Under the pieces are notes generated by a model. The model saw only the letters and a list, made by a program, of their open reading frames with translations, had not been told where the DNA came from and made no database searches. Made by a program: the position numbers and the translations under genes. Source: an uncultured delta proteobacterium (lineage in GTDB: Bacteria > RBG-13-61-14 > DRUE01). Taken from it: a stretch of DNA of 27,096 nucleotides. The stretch covers positions 1 to 27,096 of the forward strand of contig CAIYYW010000401.1 in NCBI GenBank assembly GCA_903930515.1, given 5' to 3'. Shown here piece by piece: positions 1 to 7,233 of the stretch. How positions within the stretch are numbered: position 1 is the stretch's first letter; each line of letters begins with the position of its first letter.

Positions 1-10
1 TCTCCCGCCT

Positions 11-1291
11 TTATCCTTTCAAATGTTGGAGCGCTTTTTTGCCGATGTCGGTCCGATAGTGCGCGCCCGAGAATTTTATTAGGGAAACCGCCTGATATGC
101 CGCCTGGATCGCGGAGGGGATATCCTTGCCCCGGCTGGTCACCCCCAGCACCCTTCCGCCGGAGGTCACAACCTTTCCGTCCTTTTTGGCCGTGCCGGAA
201 TGGAACACATAAGTGCGATCCAGTTGGTTTGCTTTTTCAATCCCGCTGATCTCCAATCCTTTTTGATAGGAGCCGGGATATCCCCCGCTCGCCATCACCA
301 CGCACACGGCCGGCTCCGGATGCCACTCAAAATTCATCCCCTTGAGACTGCCTTGGGCGGACGCGGCCAGGAACGGGAGCAGGTCGCTCTTGAGCCGGAA
401 CAAAAGCGGCTGGGTCTCCGGGTCCCCGAACCGGCAGTTATATTCCAATACCTTGGGGCCTTCGCGGGTGATCATCAGCCCGGCATAAAGGGCGCCGCGA
501 TACTCCCGTCCTTCCTGCTTCATCCCCTGGATGGTCGGCAGCATCACCGCCGCGATCGCCTCCTGGAACATCTGCGCGTCAATCACCGGCGCCGGGGAAT
601 ACGCCCCCATCCCGCCGGTGTTCGGTCCCAGATCATTGTCAAACACGCGCTTGTGGTCCTGGCTGGAGGCCATTGCCAGAAAATTTTGCCCGTCCGAAAT
701 CCCGATAAAACTAGCTTCCTCCCCGACCAGACATTCCTCAATCACCACCCGGCATCCCGCGGGGCCGAAACATTTTTGCACCATCATCTCCTCAACCGCC
801 TGCTCCGCCTCCTCCACCCTGCCCGCCACCACCACGCCCTTGCCGGCCGCGAGTCCGTCCGCCTTGACCACGATCGGCGCGCCCTTCTCGCGGATGAATT
901 TCCTGGCCTGGTCCGCATCGGTGAAGACTTCAAACCAGGCGGTGGGTATTTTATATTTCCATAAAAATTCCTTGCTCCAGGCCTTGCTCCCTTCCAGTTC
1001 CGCGGCTTTTTGGCCCGGGCCGAAAACCAGAATCCCTTCCCGCTCCATCCGCTCCTTGATCCCGGCCACCAAGGGCGCCTCCGGCCCGACCACCGCCAGG
1101 TCAACCTTCTTCTCCTTCGCAGCCCTGACCAGCCCGTCAACATCTTCCGCGGAAACCGCCAGGCATTCCGCCTGTTCCGAAATCCCCGCGTTGCCCGGCG
1201 CGCAATAAAGTTTTTCCAAATCCTTGCTCTGCGCCAGCTTCCAGCACAGGCTATGTTCCCGGCCGCCGCCGCCTATGACCAGAACCTTCAT
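11..1291 (-). CDS. purD: Phosphoribosylamine-glycine ligase (GAR synthetase)
   Basis: Cytoplasmic ATP-grasp enzyme of de novo purine synthesis. It joins glycine to 5-phosphoribosylamine using ATP to give glycinamide ribonucleotide. The 426-residue product has the family's normal length. It opens with MKVLVIGGGGREH, the PurD N-terminal signature, carries the ATP-grasp loop VKADGLAAGKGVVVA, the segment GEEASFIGISDGQ, and the metal/ATP-binding CRFGDPETQ near residue 290. A TTG codon lies directly before the ATG, but the GGAGG ribosome site sits 5 nt from the ATG and only 2 nt from the TTG, so I chose the ATG at 1291. A sigma70-type promoter lies just upstream at 1329-1356, so the gene is probably transcribed separately from the fucosidase. 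Ten bases after its stop the window ends, with a GGCGGGAG stretch that may be the ribosome site of a following minus-strand gene. Identity is very secure. Confidence 0.97.
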   Translation of the reverse strand: MKVLVIGGGGREHSLCWKLAQSKDLEKLYCAPGNAGISEQAECLAVSAEDVDGLVRAAKEKKVDLAVVGPEAPLVAGIKERMEREGILVFGPGQKAAELEGSKAWSKEFLWKYKIPTAWFEVFTDADQARKFIREKGAPIVVKADGLAAGKGVVVAGRVEEAEQAVEEMMVQKCFGPAGCRVVIEECLVGEEASFIGISDGQNFLAMASSQDHKRVFDNDLGPNTGGMGAYSPAPVIDAQMFQEAIAAVMLPTIQGMKQEGREYRGALYAGLMITREGPKVLEYNCRFGDPETQPLLFRLKSDLLPFLAASAQGSLKGMNFEWHPEPAVCVVMASGGYPGSYQKGLEISGIEKANQLDRTYVFHSGTAKKDGKVVTSGGRVLGVTSRGKDIPSAIQAAYQAVSLIKFSGAHYRTDIGKKALQHLKG

Positions 1292-1328
1292 CAAATCCTC
1301 CCCGGATCGGTTTTTTTAAACCACAGAT

Positions 1329-1356
1329 ATTTTAGAGCCTTCATCATTCCGGTCAA
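1329..1356 (-). promoter_or_regulatory. Sigma70-type promoter of purD
   Basis: On the minus strand, TTGACC (1356-1351) and TAAAAT (1334-1329) are separated by 16 bp, close to the bacterial housekeeping consensus. It lies in the gap between the fucosidase stop and the purD start. The predicted leader of about 30 nt contains a small GGTTT/AAACC hairpin and then the purD ribosome site. Pattern match only. Confidence 0.55.
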
Positions 1357-1391
1357 GCAAGGGACGGGCTTGCCTTGCCTCGGTTTATTGA

Positions 1392-2828
1392 TTATGGCGC
1401 CATCTTCTCCTGCGGACTCAGGTAGAGTTCAAAATTGGAAAGAGTCGGACAGTCGCGGGATTGGGTGACGCGGACCCGAACTTTCGGGGTCGTGACCGGG
1501 TTGAAGCGGAGGATGCGTTTGTATCCGATGGCGGCTCCTTTTGCGATCGGGTTCCAGTCTTTCCCGTCCCAGGCGTCCAGGAAAAATTCCTCTACCCGCT
1601 GCCCCAGTTTGATCTGTTCCTGGATCAGGGCGATGTTGAAAGTCATGGGCCGGCCGAGGTCATACTCAATGCGGGAGTCGCCGCCAGGCTGGGACGAGGA
1701 ATTTATTTTGGCGTCCCGGGCAAGGTTTTGCGCAAAGGTTTCGTCCAGATATTTCCTCAGCTCAATTAGGCGCGTGGCGTCATTCTCGTTGATCAAGCCG
1801 CGCCGGTCGGGCGGTATGTTGAGGAGCAGGACTGCGTTTCCGCCCACGGCGTTGAAATAAATATCAACCAGGCGAGAAAGCGATTTCACCATCCGGTCCT
1901 CCTGTTTGTGGTAAAACCAACCGGGCCGGATTGAGGTGTCAACCTCGGCCGGAAGCCAGCGGATGATCAGGCCTTGTTTCGCGGCCTCAATCAGTTTCAG
2001 CCGCGAGCCGATGTCCGGATCGGTTGCCGAATATTTTTCCGGCGCCACGCTCCACTCGCTCGGTCGTCCCTTGCCGGCCTCGTTCCCTACCCAGCGCACA
2101 TCCCCGCGCTCGTTGAAAACCACCGCCTGAGGCTGCAACTCATGCGCCAAATTGAAATACCCCTGCCAGTCATAAAGCCCCTGCATCTGTTTCCACTTTT
2201 TACCCGTTCCCGCTCCGTCAAACCACACCTCGCTTACCTCGCCGTAATTGGTCAGCAGTTCGCGGAGCTGGTTCTTGTAATAGTCGTTATATGCCGGGGC
2301 GCCGTAGGTTTTTTCGTGGCGGTCCCACGGAGAAAGATACACGCCGAATTTTAGCCCGGCCTCATGGCATGCCTCTGCCAATTCTTTCACCACATCCCCC
2401 TGACCGTTTTTCCAGGGGCTGTTCTTGACCGAGTGCTCGGTGTATTTGCTGGGCCAGAGACAAAAGCCATCGTGATGTTTGGCCGTGATGATCAGTTCCT
2501 TGAAGCCCGCCGCTTGCAACACCCCGACCCACTGCCGCGCGTCTAACGCGGTCGGGTTAAAAAGTTTCGGGTCCTCTTTGCCGTTCCCCCATTCCTTGTT
2601 GGTGAAGGTGTTCATGCCGAAATGAGCGAACGCGATATATTCCATTTCCTGCCAGGCAAGCTGGTTCGCGGTCGGGACAATCCGGCCGGCCTTCAAGATG
2701 ATCTCCTGCTCGGTGTCGGCCGGACTCAGTTGGATGGAATTGAGATAAACCCCTTTTTCATCCGCGCGGAGCAAAAGGGAAAGCAAGACCGTGAGAGCGA
2801 TGGTCGGAATTGCCAATTTCAGTTTCAT
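1392..2828 (-). CDS. Secreted GH29 alpha-L-fucosidase
   Basis: Predicted retaining exo-alpha-L-fucosidase of glycoside hydrolase family 29, removing terminal fucose from glycans. The 478-residue product starts with a Sec signal peptide (MKLKLAIPTIALTVLLSLLL), so it acts in the periplasm or outside. The catalytic barrel spans about residues 45-350. It has the GH29 segments AFAHFGMNTFTNKEWG (67-82), TAKHHDGFCLWPSKYT (115-130) and VSEVWFDGAGTG; D204 in WFDG is the expected nucleophile. The C-terminal 110 residues (from about 370) look like an F5/8-type beta-sandwich, possibly carbohydrate-binding. The layout resembles the alpha-1,3/1,4 subfamily (GH29-B), which is inference; I cannot place the acid/base residue. 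A GGGAGGAAG ribosome site precedes the ATG. It is divergent from the GH27 gene 86 bp away, suggesting a small glycan-use locus. Confidence 0.93.
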   Translation of the reverse strand: MKLKLAIPTIALTVLLSLLLRADEKGVYLNSIQLSPADTEQEIILKAGRIVPTANQLAWQEMEYIAFAHFGMNTFTNKEWGNGKEDPKLFNPTALDARQWVGVLQAAGFKELIITAKHHDGFCLWPSKYTEHSVKNSPWKNGQGDVVKELAEACHEAGLKFGVYLSPWDRHEKTYGAPAYNDYYKNQLRELLTNYGEVSEVWFDGAGTGKKWKQMQGLYDWQGYFNLAHELQPQAVVFNERGDVRWVGNEAGKGRPSEWSVAPEKYSATDPDIGSRLKLIEAAKQGLIIRWLPAEVDTSIRPGWFYHKQEDRMVKSLSRLVDIYFNAVGGNAVLLLNIPPDRRGLINENDATRLIELRKYLDETFAQNLARDAKINSSSQPGGDSRIEYDLGRPMTFNIALIQEQIKLGQRVEEFFLDAWDGKDWNPIAKGAAIGYKRILRFNPVTTPKVRVRVTQSRDCPTLSNFELYLSPQEKMAP

Positions 2829-2851
2829 TTCTTCCTCCCGATGATCCCATT

Positions 2852-2880
2852 TTGCCAGACTTTTGCTTATATGCTAAATT
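2852..2880 (+). promoter_or_regulatory. Possible promoter of the GH27 galactosidase gene
   Basis: TTGCCA (2852-2857) and TAAATT (2875-2880) are spaced by 17 bp; an extended TGCTTATAT motif overlaps the same stretch. The region lies in the 86-bp divergent gap between the two glycosidase genes. The match is moderate, and no clear promoter was seen for the fucosidase on the other strand. Confidence 0.35.
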
Positions 2881-2914
2881 CCCATGCAAGTTGATCAAAA
2901 GCAGGAGGGAAAAG

Positions 2915-4480
2915 ATGAAGGGGAAAAAATATCAAAGAGGAATTTTCATTGCTTCAATTCTGGCATTATTTTTGGCTTCATCCGCGCTTGCGGCCGAAGA
3001 AGAGTTTCCCAATATCGTCCATCCGGCTTCTTTGGTCCCGGCCATTCACGGTCCGCGCGTGACCGGCGCCACCCCGGGCAAGCCGTTCCTGTTTTTGATC
3101 CCGGCCACCGGTGAAAAGCCGATCACCTTCAGCGCCGGCAACCTTCCGAAAAAACTTTCTCTGGACCCCAAGACCGGGATCATCACGGGCACAGTTGAGA
3201 AGGAAGGGGAATATGCGGTTGATCTTTCGGTGACAAATGCCCGGGGCAAGACCGGCCGGAAGCTGACCATTGTCGCGGGCAAGGGCAAGCTGGCTCTGAC
3301 GCCGCCGATGGGCTGGAATTCCTGGAATGTCTGGGGACTTTCCGTAAGCACGGACAAGGTCAAGGCCGCGGCTGACGCGATGGTGGCGAGCGGCCTGGCA
3401 TCTTATGGATTCCAATACCTCAATATTGACGACGGCTGGGAAAAAGGACGGGACCCGAATTCAGCGCAGTGCAAGGGCAAGACCAGGGAAAGCGACCAAT
3501 GCGGCCAGGTCGGACGGGATAAGGACGGCAAGATTATTACCAACGAAAAATTCCCGGACCTGAAGGCGCTCGGGGACTATGTCCACTCCCGGGGGTTGAA
3601 GCTGGGCATCTATTCCTCGCCCGGCCCCTGGACCTGCGGCCGATACACCGGCAGCTACGGCCACGAGCGACAGGACGCGGAAAGTTACGCTGAGTGGGGG
3701 ATTGACTATCTGAAATATGACTGGTGCAGTTACTCGGAAGTTAAATGGGGATGGTCGCTGAATTATTTCCAAAAACCATATCAGGTAATGAGGAAAGAAT
3801 TGGACGCGGTTGACCGGGACATTGTTTTCAGCCTGTGCCAGTACGGGATGAAAAAGGTCTGGACCTGGGGAGAGGGCGTGGGCGGAAACCTCTGGCGAAC
3901 CACCGGGGACATCAGCGACAATTGGATCAGCCTGTCCGGGATCGGGTCCAAGCAAGACCAGTTGGCTCCCTATTCCGGGCCCGGACATTGGAACGATCCG
4001 GATATGCTGGTGGTGGGCCAGGTCGGCTGGGGACCCACCCTTCACCAGACCAGGCTGAACAAGAACGAGCAGATCACCCACATCACCCTCTGGGCGATGC
4101 TGGCCGCGCCTCTCCTGATCGGATGCGAGATGACCAAGCTGGACCAGTTCACGCTCGCCCTGCTCACCAACGACGCGGTGATAGATGTGGACCAGGACCC
4201 GCTCGGGAAACAGGCCGCCCGGATCGCGCAAAAGGGCGAAACCGAAATCTGGGCCAGGCCGCTTTATGACGGGACCATTGCGGTGGCCCTGTTCAACAAG
4301 TCCGCTCAAAAGACCGAGGTGAGCGCGACCTGGGCCGAGCTTAAACTCAGCGGCCCCCAGCCGGTCCGCGACCTCTGGCTGCAAAAAGATCTGGGAATTC
4401 TTGACGGAGCCGTCAGTCTGCCGGTGTTTCCGCACGGAGCGCTCCTGCTCAAGGTTGGAAAGCCGAAAGTTCAGGATTAG
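2915..4480 (+). CDS. Secreted GH27 alpha-galactosidase
   Basis: Predicted retaining alpha-galactosidase (family 27), releasing terminal alpha-galactose from oligosaccharides or glycoconjugates. The 521-residue product has a signal peptide (basic start, then IFIASILALFLASSALA). A putative Ig-like domain follows (about residues 70-122, of the kind often placed before secreted hydrolases). The barrel opens with PPMGWNSWN (from 130) and contains YLNIDDGW and the disulfide-type segment around PGPWTCG. The expected nucleophile is D269 in YLKYDWC and the expected acid/base is D332 in WRTTGDISDNW, by comparison with human GLA. A C-terminal beta domain closes the protein. The open frame extends upstream to 2810 into the divergent gene, but the ATG at 2915 follows GGAGGG and directly begins the signal peptide, so I used it. 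It is a partner of the GH29 gene. Confidence 0.94.
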   Translation: MKGKKYQRGIFIASILALFLASSALAAEEEFPNIVHPASLVPAIHGPRVTGATPGKPFLFLIPATGEKPITFSAGNLPKKLSLDPKTGIITGTVEKEGEYAVDLSVTNARGKTGRKLTIVAGKGKLALTPPMGWNSWNVWGLSVSTDKVKAAADAMVASGLASYGFQYLNIDDGWEKGRDPNSAQCKGKTRESDQCGQVGRDKDGKIITNEKFPDLKALGDYVHSRGLKLGIYSSPGPWTCGRYTGSYGHERQDAESYAEWGIDYLKYDWCSYSEVKWGWSLNYFQKPYQVMRKELDAVDRDIVFSLCQYGMKKVWTWGEGVGGNLWRTTGDISDNWISLSGIGSKQDQLAPYSGPGHWNDPDMLVVGQVGWGPTLHQTRLNKNEQITHITLWAMLAAPLLIGCEMTKLDQFTLALLTNDAVIDVDQDPLGKQAARIAQKGETEIWARPLYDGTIAVALFNKSAQKTEVSATWAELKLSGPQPVRDLWLQKDLGILDGAVSLPVFPHGALLLKVGKPKVQD

Positions 4481-4513
4481 CTTGCTTGCGCGGAGCCGGA
4501 TAGAAATTCTTGA

Positions 4514-5845
4514 TCACTGATCGCTGAATTTGTTCCGGACGAGGGAGGAAATCAATTTGATCATTTCCCGTTTGAGTTGATTCTCTTCCTTGCTTTGGAC
4601 AAATTCCAGGTTGCGCTCGGGCTTTTGGTTTTGCTTCCAATATTGATAAAGCTTTAGCAGGCCGGCCTGGATTTGGCCGAGATCGTTCCCGGGTATGATC
4701 AGGGTTCCTCCGGCGGCTCTCAAAATTTCCGCGGTCTCTCCCTCCGGGATCATCGCCAGGATCCAGCCCGGGGATCGGATGTATTCAAAAACCTTGCCGG
4801 GAATGACCATAGATTCCTGGAGTTCGCTGCCGAGGAACAAGAGCAGGGCGTCCGCTCCCATCATCCAGGAGGCGACTTCCCGATGAGGAATGAAATCCTT
4901 GAGCAGGATCGTTTCCTCCAATTGTTTGCTCCGGACCATTTCCCGGTGCTCGGGATTGAACTGGCCGATCAGGCTGACCTTGATTTCGGGTTTTATTTCC
5001 GGATGCTTTTCCAGGAGCGATTTCAAGGCCGTGAAGAAATATTCCGGGGTCTGGGTCCCGTAAAAGGCCCCCAGGTAAAGGAGGTTGAAGCCGGGATGAG
5101 CCACGGTCTGAGCCCCTTGAAAGTCTTTTTCATTGAAACCATTGTGCAGGGAATAAAATTTTTCCTTCCATTCCGGATACGCCCGCTCCGCGTTTTTCAG
5201 GCCGTAAGCGAAAGTCGCCGCATCCGCATTTTTCATCACCGCTTGTTCCATCCGCCGGTTCAGCCAACGATGCCAGCCGGTGGGATAAAAATAATAGGGA
5301 TGCCGGGACCAGGCATCGCGGAAATCCGCGAGCCAGGGGAGTCGGAAGATTTTTTTCAGGCAAAGCCCGATCAATTGGACGCTGTGGGGGGACGAGGAGG
5401 TGATGATCAGGGCGGGTTTTTCCCTCCGAATGATCTGAATCGCCCGGGCCAGGGCAAAGGGGGCCCATCCGATCATTTCATCCGGAACCAGGAGCCATCC
5501 CCGGAGGGCTTGAAAGATTCTCCAGAAAAAACCAGCGGGAGGGGCCGGGCTGGGGATGGAATTTTTACCGGGTTCCGCCGGGGCGGTCCGGAGAACATTC
5601 CGAATCAGGAAAAAAAATCTTTTGGGATCCAGGGAGGCGGTCCGCTCGATCCGGGCCAGGTTTTTAACCTGATCCAGCAGGCTTTGGTCTTGGCCCCGGC
5701 TGAAGATGGGTTTGACCGTGATCACGATCGGGTCAAATCCGGCCTCGGCCAAAGCGGCCGTCCACCTCACCAGCCTGGGGCTGCCCCCGCCGGGCGCCGG
5801 GGGATAGATGTAAGAGATGAGCAGGACTTTGGGCCGATCCGGCAT
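4514..5845 (-). CDS. GT4-like glycosyltransferase
   Basis: Cytoplasmic glycosyltransferase of the GT-B fold, probably moving a nucleotide-activated sugar onto a lipid or polysaccharide acceptor; donor and acceptor cannot be told. The 443-residue product begins with the GT4-type loop SYIYPPAPGGGSPRLVRW (residues 11-28). Its C-terminal half has the sugar-nucleotide binding pattern, including IPHREVASWMMGADALLLFL and an E-rich element, ESMVIPGKVFEYI, that resembles the family's EX7E motif. No Shine-Dalgarno sequence precedes the ATG. Instead a strong promoter ends 9 nt before it, so the transcript may be leaderless. It converges on the GH27 gene with only 33 bp between the stops and no visible terminator there. 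No other polysaccharide genes are adjacent, so the pathway is unknown. Confidence 0.82.
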   Translation of the reverse strand: MPDRPKVLLISYIYPPAPGGGSPRLVRWTAALAEAGFDPIVITVKPIFSRGQDQSLLDQVKNLARIERTASLDPKRFFFLIRNVLRTAPAEPGKNSIPSPAPPAGFFWRIFQALRGWLLVPDEMIGWAPFALARAIQIIRREKPALIITSSSPHSVQLIGLCLKKIFRLPWLADFRDAWSRHPYYFYPTGWHRWLNRRMEQAVMKNADAATFAYGLKNAERAYPEWKEKFYSLHNGFNEKDFQGAQTVAHPGFNLLYLGAFYGTQTPEYFFTALKSLLEKHPEIKPEIKVSLIGQFNPEHREMVRSKQLEETILLKDFIPHREVASWMMGADALLLFLGSELQESMVIPGKVFEYIRSPGWILAMIPEGETAEILRAAGGTLIIPGNDLGQIQAGLLKLYQYWKQNQKPERNLEFVQSKEENQLKREMIKLISSLVRNKFSDQ

Positions 5846-5854
5846 TTGCCGGGG

Positions 5855-5883
5855 AATATATCTTTATTCAGGGGCAGGGTCAA
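5855..5883 (-). promoter_or_regulatory. Sigma70-type promoter abutting the glycosyltransferase ATG
   Basis: Minus strand: TTGACC (5883-5878), 17-bp spacer, TATATT (5860-5855). Only nine bases (CCCCGGCAA) separate the -10 box from the ATG at 5845, so transcription would start 0-5 nt before the start codon. There is no ribosome site. This predicts a leaderless or nearly leaderless mRNA. Confidence 0.55.
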
Positions 5884-5956
5884 CTGGAGCGAACCTTCGG
5901 GCAAGCGCCGAATTTTCCCGGGCGGCGCGGATGGGCGGGCGAAATCAGGGCCGCAC

Positions 5957-5984
5957 TTGACATTTTGCTTTTCGCTTATATACT
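5957..5984 (+). promoter_or_regulatory. Sigma70-type promoter of the 6008 lipoprotein-like gene
   Basis: TTGACA (5957-5962), 16-bp spacer, TATACT (5979-5984): a perfect -35 and a near-perfect -10. The predicted start is about 5991, giving a short leader before the ATG at 6008. The -10 neighbourhood (GCTTATAT) resembles the one before the GH27 gene. Confidence 0.7.
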
Positions 5985-6007
5985 ATTCAGCCAATCAGGG
6001 AAGTTGA

Positions 6008-6610
6008 ATGAAAAAGATTACGGTCTTGATCGCGGCTTTGATAATGCTGGGGTCTTTCGGATGCAAGAAGGAAAAGGCGGAAGCCCAAGCGGAGCCGGCA
6101 AAGCCGCCGGCAATTAGAGCGCAGCCAATATCCGGCTCGACCGCGGCGTCTGTTGCGGGGCGGACTCTGGAGCCGGAACTTTTTTTCAAATTTGAACTGG
6201 AGCGGCTTAAGGTCAACCAGGAATACCAGGTGCGATATTTACAACTGCTGAAAAGCGCCAAGGGTTACTCGCAGGAATTTGAAACCAAGCGGAATGAGTT
6301 GATCCAGGAAATGGGCGGGAAGATGAAGGATGCCACTGACAAGTTTAAAATCACCCGCGAGGACTTGCAGGCGACCTATGAAAATTCCGAGACCCGGCAG
6401 GCCCTTAAGACCTACCAGGATAGCCATCCCGAGTTAAAGAAGCAGATGGAAAATTTATATCAGGAACTGCACAAGATGTCGGAGGAAATTCAAACCGAGA
6501 AAAATCGGATCTCTCCCGCGCCGCCTCCCGGCCCGGGCGCCCCGCAGGGCGGAGGCCGTCCGGTTGCGCCCGGAGGCGGCGGCAATCCCGCCAGCCCGCC
6601 CAGCCGCTGA
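6008..6610 (+). CDS. Small lipoprotein-like protein of unknown function
   Basis: I do not recognise a family. The 200-residue product starts with a basic, hydrophobic export signal ending in MLGSFGCKK; C19 would be the lipidated cysteine, although the lipobox is imperfect (a Phe at -2). After a short Ala/Pro linker, residues 55-165 are strongly helical and charged, with many Lys, Glu and Gln, consistent with a helical bundle or coiled coil in the periplasm. The last 30 residues are a low-complexity Pro/Gly-rich tail. GGGAAG lies about 8 nt before the ATG. The gene has its own strong promoter. A second small lipoprotein-like gene with the same style of signal (GFSCKKK) follows 107 bp downstream behind its own promoter. 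Expression as an exported protein is well supported; the role is unknown. Confidence 0.75.
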   Translation: MKKITVLIAALIMLGSFGCKKEKAEAQAEPAKPPAIRAQPISGSTAASVAGRTLEPELFFKFELERLKVNQEYQVRYLQLLKSAKGYSQEFETKRNELIQEMGGKMKDATDKFKITREDLQATYENSETRQALKTYQDSHPELKKQMENLYQELHKMSEEIQTEKNRISPAPPPGPGAPQGGGRPVAPGGGGNPASPPSR

Positions 6611-6640
6611 TCGGCGAAAAGCGGGGGAAACGGATCACGC

Positions 6641-6668
6641 TTGACAAACGAAAAATTCGGTTTAAAAT
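6641..6668 (+). promoter_or_regulatory. Sigma70-type promoter of the 6718 lipoprotein-like gene
   Basis: TTGACA (6641-6646), 16-bp spacer, TAAAAT (6663-6668). It sits about 50 bp upstream of the start codon and shows that the second small gene is transcribed independently of the first. The leader is very A/T-rich and ends in AGGAGG. Confidence 0.65.
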
Positions 6669-6717
6669 TTGGTTTAATTTTTAGAATCTAAAATAGAAAT
6701 AGGAGGTGGAAAAAGGG

Positions 6718-6969
6718 ATGTCTAAATGGATGAATGGATTGATGGTCTTGACACTGGCCTTGGCTTTGGGCTTGGGCTTTTCGTGCAAGAAGAAGGCCGA
6801 AGAAATGCCGCCGGAAGAACCGCCGATGGAACAGCCGGCTCCTCCGGTTGAACAACCGGCTCCGGTGATGGGCACGACCGCGGCCCCGGCTCCCGGCACG
6901 ACTGCCACGGCTCCAGCGCCGATTCCCGGCACGACTGCCACGGCTCCGGCTCCTGAACCGGGCAAGTAA
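6718..6969 (+). CDS. Small Pro/Ala-rich lipoprotein-like protein with tandem repeats
   Basis: Unrecognised 83-residue exported protein. The signal is hydrophobic (LMVLTLALALGLG) and ends in FSCKKK; C23 is the likely lipidation site, with a non-standard lipobox. The rest is low complexity: an acidic PPEEPP stretch, then Pro-rich repeats of the type GTTATAPAP(I/E)P, two full 11-residue copies preceded by a shorter one. This looks like an extended wall- or envelope-spanning tail. An in-frame GTG at 6706 lies inside the AGGAGG ribosome site, so I prefer the ATG at 6718. The gene has its own promoter and a strong terminator about 100 nt after the stop, so it is probably a short, abundant single-gene transcript. 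Function unknown. Confidence 0.65.
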   Translation: MSKWMNGLMVLTLALALGLGFSCKKKAEEMPPEEPPMEQPAPPVEQPAPVMGTTAAPAPGTTATAPAPIPGTTATAPAPEPGK

Positions 6970-7007
6970 TTGGCGGTTTAGGTTTTTTTTCTGCTAACTG
7001 CAGGACA

Positions 7008-7066
7008 CCTGAAGCTAATGATGGCTTCAGGCGAAAATTATAGTGTTGCCTCTAAAATATAGAGAC
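7008..7066 (+). ncRNA. Structured 3' untranslated region (two hairpins), possible small RNA
   Basis: The 6970-7233 gap holds an ordered set of stems before the terminator. CCTGAAGC (7008-7015) pairs perfectly with GCTTCAGG (7024-7031), with loop TAATGATG. CTCTA (7050-7054) then pairs with TAGAG (7060-7064). A weaker ACA/TGT outer pairing may enclose the first hairpin. I could not match it to a known RNA family. It may stabilise the lipoprotein mRNA or yield a 3'-derived small RNA. Confidence 0.35.
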
Positions 7067-7071
7067 AAGAA

Positions 7072-7111
7072 GCGGTGAGTTCCTGAAATGGGAACTCACC
7101 GCATTTTTTTT
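7072..7111 (+). terminator. Rho-independent terminator
   Basis: A perfect 12-bp stem (7072-7083 with 7091-7102), a 7-nt loop and then eight T residues (7104-7111). It ends the transcript of the 6718 gene. On the other strand the hairpin lacks a T-run, so it does not clearly serve the converging PAP2 operon, for which I see no terminator. Confidence 0.9.
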
Positions 7112-7233
7112 GTTGTTTCAGGGGGAATCAGGCCAGGCTTGGTCTTTTAGCCCGGCAAAACCTGATTTAGATTCCCGCGCGGGCAAATCCAGGAATGGGA
7201 TTGATCTCCGGGACCAGGCGGTTCGGCCCGGGA

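Noticed and set aside
4673-6007. Plus-strand open frame of 444 codons opposite the glycosyltransferase
   Set aside because: It is the antisense of a clear GT4-like gene, is rich in Gly, Arg, Pro and Gln as expected for a GC-rich shadow frame, and has no ribosome site or domain.
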